Below are positions 10,494 through 19,934 of a stretch of DNA of 36,012 nt, piece by piece (within the stretch, counting starts at the first letter, position 1; the number at the start of each line of letters is the position of its first letter). The DNA lies in NCBI GenBank assembly GCA_021848385.1, contig JAJZUQ010000031.1, positions 1 to 36,012 of the forward strand, given 5' to 3'. Under the pieces are notes generated by a model. It was not told where the DNA came from. It saw only the letters and a list, made by a program, of their open reading frames with translations, and made no database searches. The stretch is from Deltaproteobacteria bacterium (GTDB lineage: Bacteria > Desulfobacterota > Desulfuromonadia > Geobacterales > Geobacteraceae). A program made the translations under genes and the position numbers.

Positions 10494-11147
10494 ATGAACA
10501 TTATCTTGTTGGGACCTCCGGGCGCCGGTAAGGGAACCCAGGCAAATATATTAATTAAAAAATTCAAGATACCACAGATTTCAACGGGTGACATCCTTCG
10601 CCGGGCAGTCAAGGATCAGACACCGATGGGGGTCAAGGCCAAGGCCTTCATGGATAGTGGTGCTCTTGTCCCCGATGAGGTTGTAGTCGGAATAGTGGGA
10701 GAGCGTCTGACCCATGCCGATTGTGCTGCCGGTTTTATTTTGGATGGTTTCCCCCGGACGGTTGCGCAGGCAGATGCCCTGAAAAACATGTTGGTTACAA
10801 GCGGGAAGTCGATTGAACATGTCGTTTCCATTGAAGTAAATAGAGATGAGTTGTTGCAGCGTGTCACCGGCCGCAGGACATGTAAGGGGTGTGGTAGGGG
10901 TTATCACATTATTTTTGACCCTCCAAAGTCGGCAGGCAAGTGTGATGAGTGCGGCAACGAGCTCTACCAGCGTGATGATGACAGTGAAGCGACAATGGCA
11001 AAACGTTTGTCCGTATATGATGAGCAGACTGCTCCTCTTGTCACTTATTATGGCAACGAGAACCTCCTGAGGCGTATACAGGGAACGGGTTCGATCGATG
11101 AAATCCAAAGTGCCATTCTGAGTGTTCTGGAGGGTGACTGTCGATGA
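10494..11147 (+). CDS. adk: Adenylate kinase
   Basis: A 217-residue long-type adenylate kinase, interconverting ATP + AMP and 2 ADP. The P-loop is GPPGAGKGTQ (residues 7-16), AMP-binding FPRT follows LDGF at about residue 85, and the LID domain carries a four-Cys zinc cluster (CKGCGRGY...CDECGNEL). It follows secY as in many bacterial spc operons. The 3' end overlaps map by four bases (ATGA). Confidence 0.98.
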   Translation: MNIILLGPPGAGKGTQANILIKKFKIPQISTGDILRRAVKDQTPMGVKAKAFMDSGALVPDEVVVGIVGERLTHADCAAGFILDGFPRTVAQADALKNMLVTSGKSIEHVVSIEVNRDELLQRVTGRRTCKGCGRGYHIIFDPPKSAGKCDECGNELYQRDDDSEATMAKRLSVYDEQTAPLVTYYGNENLLRRIQGTGSIDEIQSAILSVLEGDCR

Positions 11148-11890
11148 TAATCCTTAAATCTCCACAGGAGATTGAAAGGATGCGGATACCTTGCAGGATT
11201 GTTGCCGAGATTCTTCAACTGCTTAAGCATGAAGTTCACCCCGGCGTAACAAGCATGGCCTTGAATAATCTGGCGGAGAAGGAAGCTAGAAAACACGGTT
11301 CGCTTCCGGCATTCAAGGGGTACAGTGGTTATCCGTTTTCACTCTGTTGCTCGCTTAACGATCAGGTAGTTCACGGGATGCCCACCACTCACCCGTTGAA
11401 GAATGGTGATATACTGAGCGTCGATTTTGGTGTTGTGTGTGGAGGCTATTACGGTGATGCTGCACTGACGCTTTCGGTTGGTGATGTTTCCGACAATGCA
11501 AAGCGTCTCATGATGGCTACTGAGAACTCACTGTATGAAGCGATAGACCAGGCCAAACCAGGCAACCGCCTTTCGGATGTATCCCATGCAGTTCAGAGTT
11601 ATGTTGAGTCCCGTGGTTTTTCTGTCGTTAGAGATTTTGTCGGGCATGGGATTGGCAAAAACCTTCATGAAAGTCCGCAGGTGCCCAATTTCGGTTTGCC
11701 GGGAAGGGGCGTCAAGCTTAAGCCCGGGATGGTCTTGGCCATCGAACCGATGATTAACGAATTTGGCCCTGATGTAAAGGTGCTCAGGGATGGCTGGACT
11801 GCGGTAACCTGTGACGGTGGGCTGTCAGCCCATTTTGAGCATACAGTGGCGATCACTGAGAACGGCCCTGAAATTTTGACTAAACTTTAG
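11144..11890 (+). CDS. map: Type I methionine aminopeptidase
   Basis: A 248-residue methionine aminopeptidase that removes the initiator Met from new proteins. The five metal ligands can be placed: Asp in SVDFGV, Asp in YYGDAALT, His in GHGIGKNLHE, Glu in AIEPM, and Glu in HFEHTVAITE. It starts inside the end of adk (ATGA), implying coupling. Downstream, the usual next gene infA is absent and rpmJ follows directly after 37 bases. Confidence 0.98.
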   Translation: MIILKSPQEIERMRIPCRIVAEILQLLKHEVHPGVTSMALNNLAEKEARKHGSLPAFKGYSGYPFSLCCSLNDQVVHGMPTTHPLKNGDILSVDFGVVCGGYYGDAALTLSVGDVSDNAKRLMMATENSLYEAIDQAKPGNRLSDVSHAVQSYVESRGFSVVRDFVGHGIGKNLHESPQVPNFGLPGRGVKLKPGMVLAIEPMINEFGPDVKVLRDGWTAVTCDGGLSAHFEHTVAITENGPEILTKL

Positions 11891-11927
11891 CTTTGTTTGC
11901 GGATATGTTGAGGTGAAAGGATAACAC

Positions 11928-12041
11928 ATGAAGGTACGCGCATCGGTAAAAAAGATTTGTGACAAATGTAAAATCATCAAACGCAAGGGAGTCGTCAGGG
12001 TAATTTGTGACATTCCCAAGCATTCCCAGAGACAGGGTTAA
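11928..12041 (+). CDS. rpmJ: 50S ribosomal protein L36
   Basis: A 37-residue L36 beginning [18 protein letters not shown] and ending PKHSQRQG. The zinc ligands of the Cys-containing form (C11, C14, C27, H32) are all present. AGGTGAAAGG precedes the start. The position between map and rpsM is standard apart from the missing infA. Confidence 0.97.
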   Translation: MKVRASVKKICDKCKIIKRKGVVRVICDIPKHSQRQG

Positions 12042-12070
12042 AAAGCAATAACACTTAGGAGGAGCGGGCA

Positions 12071-12439
12071 TTGGCACGTATCGCGGGCATAGACCTACCC
12101 AGAAACAAACGGATTGAGATCGCCTTAACCTACATTTATGGCATAGGCAGATCCATGGCTCAGAAAATCCTAACGGACTGTGGTGTTGACATGAACACCC
12201 GAACAGATAATCTCACCGAGGCTGAAGTCGCACGGATAAGAGAGAATATCGACAAGAATGTCAAGGTAGAGGGAGACCTGCGCCGTGATATATCCATGAA
12301 TATCAAACGTCTCATGGATCTCGGTTGCTACCGCGGACTCCGCCATCGCAAAGGGCTGCCAGTACGCGGCCAGCGGACAAAGACGAATGCCAGAACCAGA
12401 AAAGGGCCGGCCAGGACGGTCGCTGGCAAGAAGAAATAG
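12071..12439 (+). CDS. rpsM: 30S ribosomal protein S13
   Basis: A 122-residue S13 beginning with TTG at 12071 ([19 protein letters not shown]). TAGGAGGAG is placed just before it. The C-terminal tail shows [20 protein letters not shown] and the basic end that contacts P-site tRNA. S13 pairs with S19 in the 30S head. First gene of the alpha block. Confidence 0.98.
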   Translation: MARIAGIDLPRNKRIEIALTYIYGIGRSMAQKILTDCGVDMNTRTDNLTEAEVARIRENIDKNVKVEGDLRRDISMNIKRLMDLGCYRGLRHRKGLPVRGQRTKTNARTRKGPARTVAGKKK

Positions 12440-12460
12440 AACGAGTAATCTGGAGGAATA

Positions 12461-12856
12461 ATGGCTAGCCCTGCAAAAAAAGTCGTCAAGAAAAAGAAAG
12501 AACGCAAGAATATTCCCAATGGTGTGGCGCATATTCAAGCCACTTTTAACAATACCATTATTACCATAACCGACCCTGTCGGGAATGTGGTTGCATGGTC
12601 TACCGCAGGAAGTAAAGGATTTAAGGGTTCTCGGAAGAGCACCCCCTTTGCTGCCCAAATGGCCGCTGAAGATTGCGCAAAAAAAGCTCAAGATCACGGC
12701 ATGCGGAGTGTGGAAGTTTACGTTAAAGGCCCCGGTTCAGGCAGAGAATCCGCACTCAGAGCTCTTCAGGCCGCAGGCTTCAGCATAAGTTTTATCCGCG
12801 ACGTAACCCCCATTCCCCACAACGGTTGCCGTCCGCCAAAAAGAAGAAGAGTTTAA
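12461..12856 (+). CDS. rpsK: 30S ribosomal protein S11
   Basis: A 131-residue S11 with [15 protein letters not shown], the conserved [18 protein letters not shown], and the C-terminal [19 protein letters not shown]11 forms part of the mRNA exit region on the platform. ATG at 12461 is preceded by TGGAGG. Confidence 0.98.
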   Translation: MASPAKKVVKKKKERKNIPNGVAHIQATFNNTIITITDPVGNVVAWSTAGSKGFKGSRKSTPFAAQMAAEDCAKKAQDHGMRSVEVYVKGPGSGRESALRALQAAGFSISFIRDVTPIPHNGCRPPKRRRV

Positions 12857-12888
12857 TCGCACGCTAACCATAGTTAAGGAGGTCATCA

Positions 12889-13515
12889 TTGGCTAGATAT
12901 ACAGGACCCTCCTGCCGTTTGTGCAGAAGGGAAAACATGGAGTTGTTTCTGAAAGGCGAGCGCTGTTATACTGACAAATGCGCCATCAAGAGACGAAATT
13001 ACCCGCCGGGTCAGCATGGCCAGGGGCGTTCGAAGGTTTCCAATTACGGTGTCCAGTTGCGCGAAAAGCAGAAAGTCCGCCGCATTTACGGAATTCTTGA
13101 AAAGCAGTTCCGCTCTTATTTTGAAAAGGCAGACCGTATGAAGGGTGTAACAGGTGAGAATCTGCTCTCTCTTCTTGAGCGGAGACTTGATAACATAGTT
13201 TACCGCTCCGGTTTTGCAACCTCAAGGATTGAAGCACGTCAGCTTGTGCGTCACGGCCACTTTACGCTTAATGGACGGAAAGTGAATATCCCTTCAATTC
13301 AGGTAAAAGTTGGAGATGTCCTTGAGTTACGTGAGAAGAGTCGTAAGGTTTCTTCCATAATCGAATCCCTGGAAGGAGTAGTTAGGCGGGGTGTCCCGCA
13401 GTGGCTTGAGTTGGATAAGGATGCTTTCAAGGGTATGGTTAAGTCCCTGCCGGTGCGGGAAGACATAACCATGCCAATCCAGGAGCAGTTGATTGTCGAG
13501 CTCTATTCCAAGTAA
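12889..13515 (+). CDS. rpsD: 30S ribosomal protein S4
   Basis: A 208-residue S4 with a TTG start at 12889 after AAGGAGG. The zinc-binding N-terminus is visible ([12 protein letters not shown]...[11 protein letters not shown]), followed by PPGQHGQGR and the S4 RNA-binding domain [19 protein letters not shown]4 nucleates 30S body assembly and affects decoding fidelity. Alpha operon order. Confidence 0.98.
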   Translation: MARYTGPSCRLCRRENMELFLKGERCYTDKCAIKRRNYPPGQHGQGRSKVSNYGVQLREKQKVRRIYGILEKQFRSYFEKADRMKGVTGENLLSLLERRLDNIVYRSGFATSRIEARQLVRHGHFTLNGRKVNIPSIQVKVGDVLELREKSRKVSSIIESLEGVVRRGVPQWLELDKDAFKGMVKSLPVREDITMPIQEQLIVELYSK

Positions 13516-13545
13516 AGGCTAACTACACCCGACAGGGAGGCACTA

Positions 13546-14568
13546 ATGTATAAAAACTGGCGCGACCTGATCAGACCCAAGAAGCTGCAGGTTGAAGCGG
13601 AATCGCTTACAAATACGTATGGAAAATTTTATGCCGAACCGTTTGAGCGCGGGTTCGGTACGACACTCGGTAACTCGTTGCGCAGGGTGCTTCTTTCCTC
13701 GCTGCAGGGTGCTGCCATTACCTCTGTGAAAGTAAAGGGTGTCCTTCACGAATTCTCAGCTATTCCCGGCGTTACCGAAGACGTTACAGATATTATCCTC
13801 AATCTCAAAAGTGTTCGCTTCAAGATGCATGGCCAGGAACCCCGTACCATCAGAGTTATCCACAAGGGAGAAGGCATTATCACCGCAGGCGATATAATCA
13901 CCGATTCCAACATAGAGGTGCTTAACGCCGATCATCATATTGCTACCTGTTCAAAGGACGCGAACCTTGAAATGGAAATGGTAGTGAAAATGGGGCGCGG
14001 TTACGTCCCTGCTGATCGTAATCGTGACGAGAAGTCACCAGTCGGGACCATACCGATAGACTCTATCTTTACTCCGATCCAAAAGGTTAATTTCACGGTT
14101 GCCAATGCCCGCGTCGGGCAGATAACCGATTATGACAAACTGACCCTGGAAATATGGACCGACGGTAGCGTTAAACCTGATGATGCGGTTGCTTATGCAG
14201 CCAAAATTCTTAAGGAACAATTGACCATATTTATCAATTTCGATGAAGAATCTGAGCCATCGGAAGAGGGTGAACCCCTGGAGGAGCGAGAGAAGTTCAA
14301 CGAGAATCTTTATCGCTCTGTCGACGAACTGGAGTTATCGGTACGTTCGGCAAACTGTCTCAAGAATGCAGGGATCAAGCTGATTGGTGAGCTTGTTTCG
14401 CGCAGTGAGGCGGAAATGCTCAAGACCCAGAACTTCGGCCGCAAATCTCTCAACGAAATAAAAGATATTCTTGCGGACATGGGACTGACGCTCGGGATGA
14501 AACTTGACGATTTTCCTGATCCGGAAGTAATGCGTCGGCTCCGCGGTGACCGTAAAGAGGAAGAATAA
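13546..14568 (+). CDS. rpoA: DNA-directed RNA polymerase subunit alpha
   Basis: A 340-residue RNA polymerase alpha. The N-terminal dimerisation domain shows the conserved [20 protein letters not shown], and the C-terminal domain, which binds UP elements and activators, starts near residue 255 after an acidic linker. It contains [20 protein letters not shown] and [14 protein letters not shown]. Placed after rpsD and before rplQ as usual. Confidence 0.98.
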   Translation: MYKNWRDLIRPKKLQVEAESLTNTYGKFYAEPFERGFGTTLGNSLRRVLLSSLQGAAITSVKVKGVLHEFSAIPGVTEDVTDIILNLKSVRFKMHGQEPRTIRVIHKGEGIITAGDIITDSNIEVLNADHHIATCSKDANLEMEMVVKMGRGYVPADRNRDEKSPVGTIPIDSIFTPIQKVNFTVANARVGQITDYDKLTLEIWTDGSVKPDDAVAYAAKILKEQLTIFINFDEESEPSEEGEPLEEREKFNENLYRSVDELELSVRSANCLKNAGIKLIGELVSRSEAEMLKTQNFGRKSLNEIKDILADMGLTLGMKLDDFPDPEVMRRLRGDRKEEE

Positions 14569-14602
14569 TCCGCAAGGCTAAAAGAGAAAGGAACCCGTAG
14601 TC

Positions 14603-15148
14603 ATGCGTCACAATAATGCAGGTAGAAGGTTGGGGAGAACAACTAGCCACAGAATAGCCATGTTTCGTAACATGGTGACGTCTTTCCTTGACCATGAGAA
14701 AATTACAACTACCGATGCCAAGGCAAAGGAACTCCGTAGCATCGCAGAGAAGATGATAACCCTCGGCAAAAAGGGTGATCTTCATGCTATGCGGCAGGCT
14801 GCAGCATATATCAGGGATAAGAAGGTGGTAACCAAGCTTTTTGCTACCATCGCTCCCCGCTATAAAGAGCGCTCTGGCGGATACACTCGCATCATCAAGC
14901 TGGGGATACGCCCTGGCGATAATGCTCCTCTTTCCATTATCGAGCTGGTTGAAGAGGAACTCAACGTTAAGAGTGATGCAAAACCGGCTAAAAAAGCTCC
15001 TGACAAGAAGTCCGCTCCTAAGGCTGCTGCTGCCGTTGCTGCTGCAGTTCCCTCGGCAGAGGCTGCAATTGCTGCGCCTGTTATGGAAGACGCACCTAAA
15101 TCCAATGTCACCGAGGGTGATGAAAACTGCGAGGCAAAAGCAGATTAA
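14603..15148 (+). CDS. rplQ: 50S ribosomal protein L17 with Ala-rich C-terminal extension
   Basis: The first about 120 residues are an ordinary L17 ([20 protein letters not shown], later [18 protein letters not shown]). The protein is 181 residues, roughly 60 more than the common length. The extra part (about 122-181) is low complexity: a Lys/Pro segment, an Ala run, then an acidic tail ending CEAKAD. The extension is in frame with no sign of a frameshift. Its role is unknown. L17 is the last gene of the cluster and ends just before a strong terminator. Confidence 0.96.
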   Translation: MRHNNAGRRLGRTTSHRIAMFRNMVTSFLDHEKITTTDAKAKELRSIAEKMITLGKKGDLHAMRQAAAYIRDKKVVTKLFATIAPRYKERSGGYTRIIKLGIRPGDNAPLSIIELVEEELNVKSDAKPAKKAPDKKSAPKAAAAVAAAVPSAEAAIAAPVMEDAPKSNVTEGDENCEAKAD

Positions 15149-15166
15149 TTGTTTAAAATACTTGAG

Positions 15167-15202
15167 ACGAAAAAAGGCGAGGGTACCCTCGCCTTTTTTC
15201 GT
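15167..15202. terminator. Bidirectional rho-independent terminator between rplQ and sfsA
   Basis: A perfect 36-bp palindrome, 18 bases in each arm. The GC core GGCGAGGG/CCCTCGCC is flanked by six A on one side and six T on the other, so either strand reads stem plus U-tract. It ends the ribosomal cluster on the + strand and sits 41 bases past the sfsA stop on the - strand. Confidence 0.95.
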
Positions 15203-15243
15203 GTGTGTCAACGCATTTCAGCGATTTGATTTAGCCATCGGAG

Positions 15244-15939
15244 TCAAAATAGTATCGGCAGGGGCCGAACGAGCAGGATTTTCTCCGGGGTAACAAGCGC
15301 CTGATAGGCGACTGCTTCAACCCCTTTCCTTACCGCTTCACGTAGCAGACGCCCATATTCTGGATCTATCACGTCTGCAGGGCTTACCGACAAGCAGTCC
15401 CCCCGCTGCACCACGAAGAAGATTACCCCTCTGGACCCATTTCTAACCACCTCCATAAGCTCACGCAGATGCTTCTGCCCCCGCGTTGTTACTGCATCGG
15501 GGAACAGTGCGCTATCCCCCTCCTTCAGTGTTACGTTCTTCACTTCCACATAGCAGTAACCGTCCGAACCGCTCAACAGGAGATCTATCCGGCTGTTTTT
15601 CCCATAGGGGACTTCCGGCCTAATGACGGGATATCCTTGCAATTCTATAACCATACCTGATTCGATTGCCTCTCGCACGAGACTGTTCGGTCGGGCCGTA
15701 TTGATTCCGACCCAATATCCCTGGACGGAAACCAGTTCCCAAGTGTATTTGAGCTTTCGGGACGGGTTGTCGCTCAAGGAAAGAAGGACCTCACTGCCCG
15801 GTGTATTGCAACCGGTCATGCTGCCGGAATTGGGACAGTGGGCGGTGACGATCTTACCAGTGTCGAGTTGCACGTCGGCAAGAAAGCGCTTGTAGCGTTT
15901 GATAAGCCGTCCGGATAAGAGAGGGGCTGGAAGTCGCAT
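15244..15939 (-). CDS. sfsA: Sugar fermentation stimulation protein SfsA homologue
   Basis: A 231-residue SfsA-family protein, normal length. The N-terminal OB-like part shows [15 protein letters not shown] and [11 protein letters not shown]. The C-terminal part is nuclease-like, with [16 protein letters not shown] and the conserved [16 protein letters not shown]. The family is ascribed a nucleic-acid-binding role, but its physiological function is poorly settled. It starts 61 bases after the hydrogenase large-subunit stop on the same strand without a visible terminator, so it is probably co-transcribed. The Shine-Dalgarno is weak. Confidence 0.93.
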   Translation of the reverse strand: MRLPAPLLSGRLIKRYKRFLADVQLDTGKIVTAHCPNSGSMTGCNTPGSEVLLSLSDNPSRKLKYTWELVSVQGYWVGINTARPNSLVREAIESGMVIELQGYPVIRPEVPYGKNSRIDLLLSGSDGYCYVEVKNVTLKEGDSALFPDAVTTRGQKHLRELMEVVRNGSRGVIFFVVQRGDCLSVSPADVIDPEYGRLLREAVRKGVEAVAYQALVTPEKILLVRPLPILF

Positions 15940-16000
15940 GGGTGAGTTGTAGCATGTGAATAAAACAGTGACAACCGGAAACAGTGAGTACGTACAAGAT

Positions 16001-17284
16001 TTAAATTTTCACGATGTGAACTGCGCAGGAGATACAGGGGTCGTAGGCGCGCACGAGAATTTCGAGTTGTCGTGCCAGTTCCGACTCGTCTGCTCCAGTG
16101 AGGGAGGATGCCAGAGAATAGAGGTCCCGTTCCATGGCAGCCTGGTTTATAGCTGTAGGGGTGACAATGTCGGCGGAGGTACATATACCGTCATCATCTA
16201 GTTCGTACTTGTGTATCAATACACCTCGGGGGGCTTCCAGTGCCGCTGTCCCGCTCCCGCTGTGGACTTTGAATGGTGTCCGCAGTTCATGGGAGGCAGA
16301 CAGGTCCAGCAGTGCATCGATAAGCGCAATCCCCCGTTCGATGGAATGGATCAATTCGACTCCCTGCGCCAGATTGTTGGCAGTCATGGGGGCACCGAGC
16401 AGTTGCGCGCGTGCATCGAAAAACGCCTGAGCACTTCTCGACTCAAGCTGGATACCGAGGTTCAGGCGGGACAATGCGCCGACTGTTACGATAACGTCTC
16501 CGGCTCGACTTTGCTTGGCGTTGGAGTGGGGAACAACCCGTTCTGTAAGCAGTTCCCTGTATCGCGCGATATCTGTGTGTTCACCGTTACTCATGGCTAG
16601 CTGTTTTGTCGGCAATGCCCCCGGGTCTTCATTCTGGACCGCCATATAGCAGGGTAGTGTGAAGTCTGCCTGATGCAGAGGCGTAGTCAACGTGGCAAAC
16701 AGGTCGCAGGCGTTCTGCGCATCCGGGAGTGCCTTCAGTAATTCATCCCTGAGCAGCTTCAGTTGGTCGCGGGTTGGATGTTTTCCCATCCCGCCGGTGA
16801 CCAGATTAGCAGGATGAATGAGCCTCCCTCCGACAATCTCCTGAATGCGATTGCCTGCCGCCTTGATACGGAGCCCGGCTTTGAGCTCTGTGGGGGCTTT
16901 TGCCGCCAGGTCAGCGAAGCCGGTGGCGTTTAAGTAGTCGGGGAGCACAAGGCAGAACAGGTGCAGGCTGTGGCTCTCGATCTGTCCTCCTGCAAGTATC
17001 AGTTCCCGATACAGTCCAGTCGTTTCCGATATACCTACCCCGAGCGCGCTTTCGATGGCTTGCAGCGATGTGACCCGGTGCACCGAAGAGCATATGGAGC
17101 AGATCCGGCAGATTATCTCAGGTAATTCATCATATGGCTTGCCTACAAGGAGTGCTTCAAAAAGCCTTGGCGATTCGCTGAGGTTGAGCTGGACCGATTC
17201 GACCTGGCGTCCGGCGAGGAAAACCCGTACCGTCCCATGCCCTTCGACCCGGCTGAGCGGCTTTATCTCAAGCACGTTGCCCAT
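16001..17284 (-). CDS. hydA: Group 3b-type [NiFe]-hydrogenase large (alpha) subunit
   Basis: A 427-residue catalytic subunit. The N-terminal nickel-binding motif is [10 protein letters not shown] (Cys62, Cys65) and the C-terminal one is DPCISCAVH (Cys417, Cys420, His423), so all four Cys ligands are present. The Ser after the first Cys, where many classes have Gly, is a feature I recall from archaeal sulfhydrogenase alpha subunits of group 3b. Only four residues follow His423, so any peptide removed on maturation would be very short. No maturation protease or hyp genes are in the window. It overlaps the delta subunit gene by 17 bases. The role is cytosolic H2 oxidation or production coupled to NAD(P)(H). 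Confidence 0.93.
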   Translation of the reverse strand: MGNVLEIKPLSRVEGHGTVRVFLAGRQVESVQLNLSESPRLFEALLVGKPYDELPEIICRICSICSSVHRVTSLQAIESALGVGISETTGLYRELILAGGQIESHSLHLFCLVLPDYLNATGFADLAAKAPTELKAGLRIKAAGNRIQEIVGGRLIHPANLVTGGMGKHPTRDQLKLLRDELLKALPDAQNACDLFATLTTPLHQADFTLPCYMAVQNEDPGALPTKQLAMSNGEHTDIARYRELLTERVVPHSNAKQSRAGDVIVTVGALSRLNLGIQLESRSAQAFFDARAQLLGAPMTANNLAQGVELIHSIERGIALIDALLDLSASHELRTPFKVHSGSGTAALEAPRGVLIHKYELDDDGICTSADIVTPTAINQAAMERDLYSLASSLTGADESELARQLEILVRAYDPCISCAVHIVKI

Positions 17285-18023
17285 AATCCCACTCCGGATA
17301 AAAGCGCCGCATGCGGCGTATCAGTTCTTCCCGTGATATCCCCTTCTCCTGGAGCATCTCAAGTTCCGAAGCCACGTTTGCTTCCGTTACCGGCCCCCGG
17401 CATCCCTCGCATTTGATAGAGACAGCCGGACAGCGTGCGTTACAGCCGGCCTGGGTGATGGGTCCAAGGCACGGCTCTCCACGTTCCATAAGGAGGCAGA
17501 GACATTCCCTGTTGCGGCATTCGATGCAGACCGGGTACTGGGGAAATACCGGCAGGGTACCGTGGAGAAGCGCCGCAAGGGTTGCCAATAGCTCGTTCTT
17601 TTCCGGCGGGCAGCCGGTAATGGAGAAGTCCACCGTGACAAAACGGTCCAGCGGTCCTGGGTTGAAGCTTCCGGTGAGGACCGCCTCTTTGCCGTAGACG
17701 GATTCTGCCATTGCATCGCGGGAAAGATGGTTATTCATGGCGGCAACCCCTCCCCAACGGGCGCAGGTGCCGAATGCGATAAGGGTACGGCTCCGGCTCC
17801 TGAGCCTGATCAAGGTTTCCAGGTCGTCTGGCGTGGAGACTGCACCCTCGACGAGGGCTGCTGAAAATTCTCCGCCGATGTCGTGCCTGCTGTTGCCCAT
17901 GGGGAAGTACGTGAAATCGAAACATTCGGCGAGGGTCGGGAGCTCCGCTTCGCAGTTGAGGAATGTCAGCTGGCACCCGAAACAGGCGGTCAGGCCTGCT
18001 ATGGCAAGAGCTGGTCTGGTCAT
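17268..18023 (-). CDS. hydD: Group 3b-type [NiFe]-hydrogenase small (delta) subunit
   Basis: A 251-residue iron-sulfur subunit from ATG at 18023, which overlaps the gamma stop as ATGA; a longer reading frame upstream is not needed. The proximal-cluster Cys pair is LTACFGCQLTFLN (C14, C17), with further ligands in GTCARWGG and TGCPPEKNELL. A Cys-rich C-terminal part (CIECRNRECLC...GCNARCP...CEGCRG) provides more cluster ligands, as in F420-non-reducing and sulfhydrogenase small subunits. No Tat signal is present, so the enzyme is cytoplasmic. It passes electrons from the NiFe site to the gamma/beta subunits. Confidence 0.92.
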   Translation of the reverse strand: MTRPALAIAGLTACFGCQLTFLNCEAELPTLAECFDFTYFPMGNSRHDIGGEFSAALVEGAVSTPDDLETLIRLRSRSRTLIAFGTCARWGGVAAMNNHLSRDAMAESVYGKEAVLTGSFNPGPLDRFVTVDFSITGCPPEKNELLATLAALLHGTLPVFPQYPVCIECRNRECLCLLMERGEPCLGPITQAGCNARCPAVSIKCEGCRGPVTEANVASELEMLQEKGISREELIRRMRRFYPEWDYGQRA

Positions 18024-18859
18024 AGGGCACCGGGAATGTCTTTGATGTCCCCGTAACGGAAGACCGGTCCATTGCAGCAGCAAAAAAGTTGTCCTACTGC
18101 GCAATGGCAACAGAGCCCGACGCCGCACTTCATCCGTCGTTCCAGGGAAAGATAGATGTCTCCTTCAGCCACACCTGCCAGGAGGAGTTCGTCAATGGTG
18201 CAGCGGTAGAGTGCCGGTGGACCGCAGACGGCGGCGCAGGAATTGCCTGGTTCCAACTGCACACCTTTGAGCAGGGTCGGAAGCAGGCCGACATTGCATG
18301 TCGGCTCTGTCTGGCAGGTCTCTGTCAGGAAATCGACGGTCAATAGCAGCCGTAGTGAGCCGGTGGTGGCCAGGTCCAGAAGTTCGGTTTTGAAAAGCAT
18401 CACAGCCGGTTCCCGTGCACCGTACATGAGGGTGAGGGAGCGTACGTCGGATCGATGACGCAGCAGATGGAAGAGGAGGGAGCGGAGTGGCGCAATGCCG
18501 AGTCCCCCCGCGAGGAGCAGGACGTCCTTCCCGGACATCGCATCGACAGGGAACCCGTTGCCGAACGGTCCGCGGATGCCGAGCCGGTCTCCCTCTTTTG
18601 CCCGGAGAAGGAGGGACGTCACATGACCGAAGCGGCGTATGCAGAGCTCCATGGTCCCATCATCTGACGGAACGTCAGCGGGAGAGATGGGGATCTCGCC
18701 GCCAGCCGGTACCGACAGCTGGATGAACTGTCCCGGTAAAAAGGTTGACGGGAGTTTTTCTTCCACCTTGAGCCGAAACAAAGAGGTGTCGGCAGTCAAT
18801 TGCCGGATGCTCTGAATACGGGCGGGAACAGGGACAGAGTCGAATTCAGGGGCGTGCAT
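18020..18859 (-). CDS. hydG: Hydrogenase/sulfhydrogenase gamma subunit, FAD/NAD(P)-binding
   Basis: A 279-residue ferredoxin-reductase-like flavoprotein. The N-terminal FAD domain has FLPGQFIQLSVP, the middle nucleotide-binding domain has LLLAGGLGIAPLRSLL and MYGAREP. The C-terminus carries a [2Fe-2S] cysteine set (C245, C250, C253, C261/262 in CGVGLCCHC...CCCNGPVF). It exchanges electrons with NAD(P)H. The start overlaps the end of the beta gene by 14 bases, and its stop overlaps the small-subunit start. The symbol follows the archaeal hydBGDA naming. Confidence 0.9.
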   Translation of the reverse strand: MHAPEFDSVPVPARIQSIRQLTADTSLFRLKVEEKLPSTFLPGQFIQLSVPAGGEIPISPADVPSDDGTMELCIRRFGHVTSLLLRAKEGDRLGIRGPFGNGFPVDAMSGKDVLLLAGGLGIAPLRSLLFHLLRHRSDVRSLTLMYGAREPAVMLFKTELLDLATTGSLRLLLTVDFLTETCQTEPTCNVGLLPTLLKGVQLEPGNSCAAVCGPPALYRCTIDELLLAGVAEGDIYLSLERRMKCGVGLCCHCAVGQLFCCCNGPVFRYGDIKDIPGAL

Positions 18860-19835
18860 CGCCGCCCTCCGTGAATAACTCCGTCAGGTCGATGCCCACC
18901 GGGCAAACTACCCGGCAGCGGCCGCAGCCGACACAGGCCGGTTCTCCTGCCAGCGCGCCGAACCCCAGGTATTTGTGGAGATAGCGGTAATGAAAGCGTT
19001 CCCTGCGGTCAGGCCGGAAGTTGGTTCCGCCGGCTACCTCGCCGTGGGCCCGGAACAGGCAGTTATCCCACTCCCGAAATCGCTCGGCCGTCGTCCCATC
19101 GAGCGCACCATTTTCCAGGACGTCGAAGCAGTAGCAGGTCGGGCAGCAGACCGAACAGGCACCGCAGGAAAGGCAGCGTGTGGCAAAATGTTCCCAGAGA
19201 GGACTGTCGGGAAACGTTTCGCCGTTTTTGGCCACTTCCCTGAGTCTGGTCATCATCCGGTTTTCTGATAACGGTTGAGGGGCGATATTGAGGTCCGACA
19301 ACAAAGGCTCGAGACCGGCAATCATTCCTTCCCCCTTTGACGTGCCGGTGCTTACCAGAAAACCATGTTCCACGTGCTGGAGGAACAGGTCGGCATTCCG
19401 GGGAATGTTTTCGTGGGAGGTGCAGAAGCAGAATTCGTCCGGTTCGCAGGAGAGTCCGACCAGCGTGATCGCATCCCGGTGACGACGATAGAGCCGGTCG
19501 GGCCGGTCTCCCAGGAACACGCGGTCCAGGTAGGCAATCCCCTGCAGGTCGCAGGGATGTACGCCGAATAGTATCACCTGGGGTGCTGTTTCATCGGGGA
19601 GGGTATATCCGTCGGCGGCTGTATAGTTCAGGATTACCTGGCGGGGAGGGAGAAGGTATTTCTTGGGGGGGATGAGGGTACGCCGGCAGGTGAGGAGCAG
19701 ATCATCCTCCGCCTGAACCGGTCCGAAAACCTCCACTCCTTCGGCGGTTCGGATCGGGCCGTGAAGCGCTCCGAACCGGGAGAGCCAGTCAAGAAGTTGT
19801 CCCAGGGAGTTGTCTGCAAGGAAGTGCCGCACCAC
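18846..19835 (-). CDS. hydB: Hydrogenase/sulfhydrogenase beta subunit, 4Fe-4S protein
   Basis: An about 330-residue iron-sulfur protein, first gene of the hydrogenase operon. Two ferredoxin-type Cys sets are visible: CLSCGACSVCCPTCYC at about two thirds and CVGCGRCRVVCPVGID near the end. FGVHPCDLQGI and LVGLSCEPDEFCFC supply further conserved Cys. The open frame has an ATG at 19859 with no Shine-Dalgarno. Inside it AGGAGG (codons 5-7) lies 5 bases before GTG codon 9 at 19835, so I place the start there; the ATG at 19859 is the alternative and adds eight residues. The subunit relays electrons between the small subunit and the flavin subunit. Confidence 0.88.
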   Translation of the reverse strand: MVRHFLADNSLGQLLDWLSRFGALHGPIRTAEGVEVFGPVQAEDDLLLTCRRTLIPPKKYLLPPRQVILNYTAADGYTLPDETAPQVILFGVHPCDLQGIAYLDRVFLGDRPDRLYRRHRDAITLVGLSCEPDEFCFCTSHENIPRNADLFLQHVEHGFLVSTGTSKGEGMIAGLEPLLSDLNIAPQPLSENRMMTRLREVAKNGETFPDSPLWEHFATRCLSCGACSVCCPTCYCFDVLENGALDGTTAERFREWDNCLFRAHGEVAGGTNFRPDRRERFHYRYLHKYLGFGALAGEPACVGCGRCRVVCPVGIDLTELFTEGGDARP

Positions 19836-19898
19836 ATCTGCCTCCTCATCCGTCGGCATGTGTATAGTTTATCACGGCGGGGGGAGGCGACAAGGCAC

Positions 19899-19922
19899 AA
19901 AAAAAGGGAGCATAACGCTCCC
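19899..19922 (-). terminator. Terminator of the tRNA-Arg transcript
   Basis: On the - strand the stem GGGAGC-loop-GCTCCC is followed by seven T (A at 19899-19905 on +). It lies 13 bases beyond the tRNA 3' end and about 40-65 bases before the hydrogenase operon, so the operon needs its own promoter or read-through. Confidence 0.88.
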
Positions 19923-19934
19923 TCTTTGTTGATA

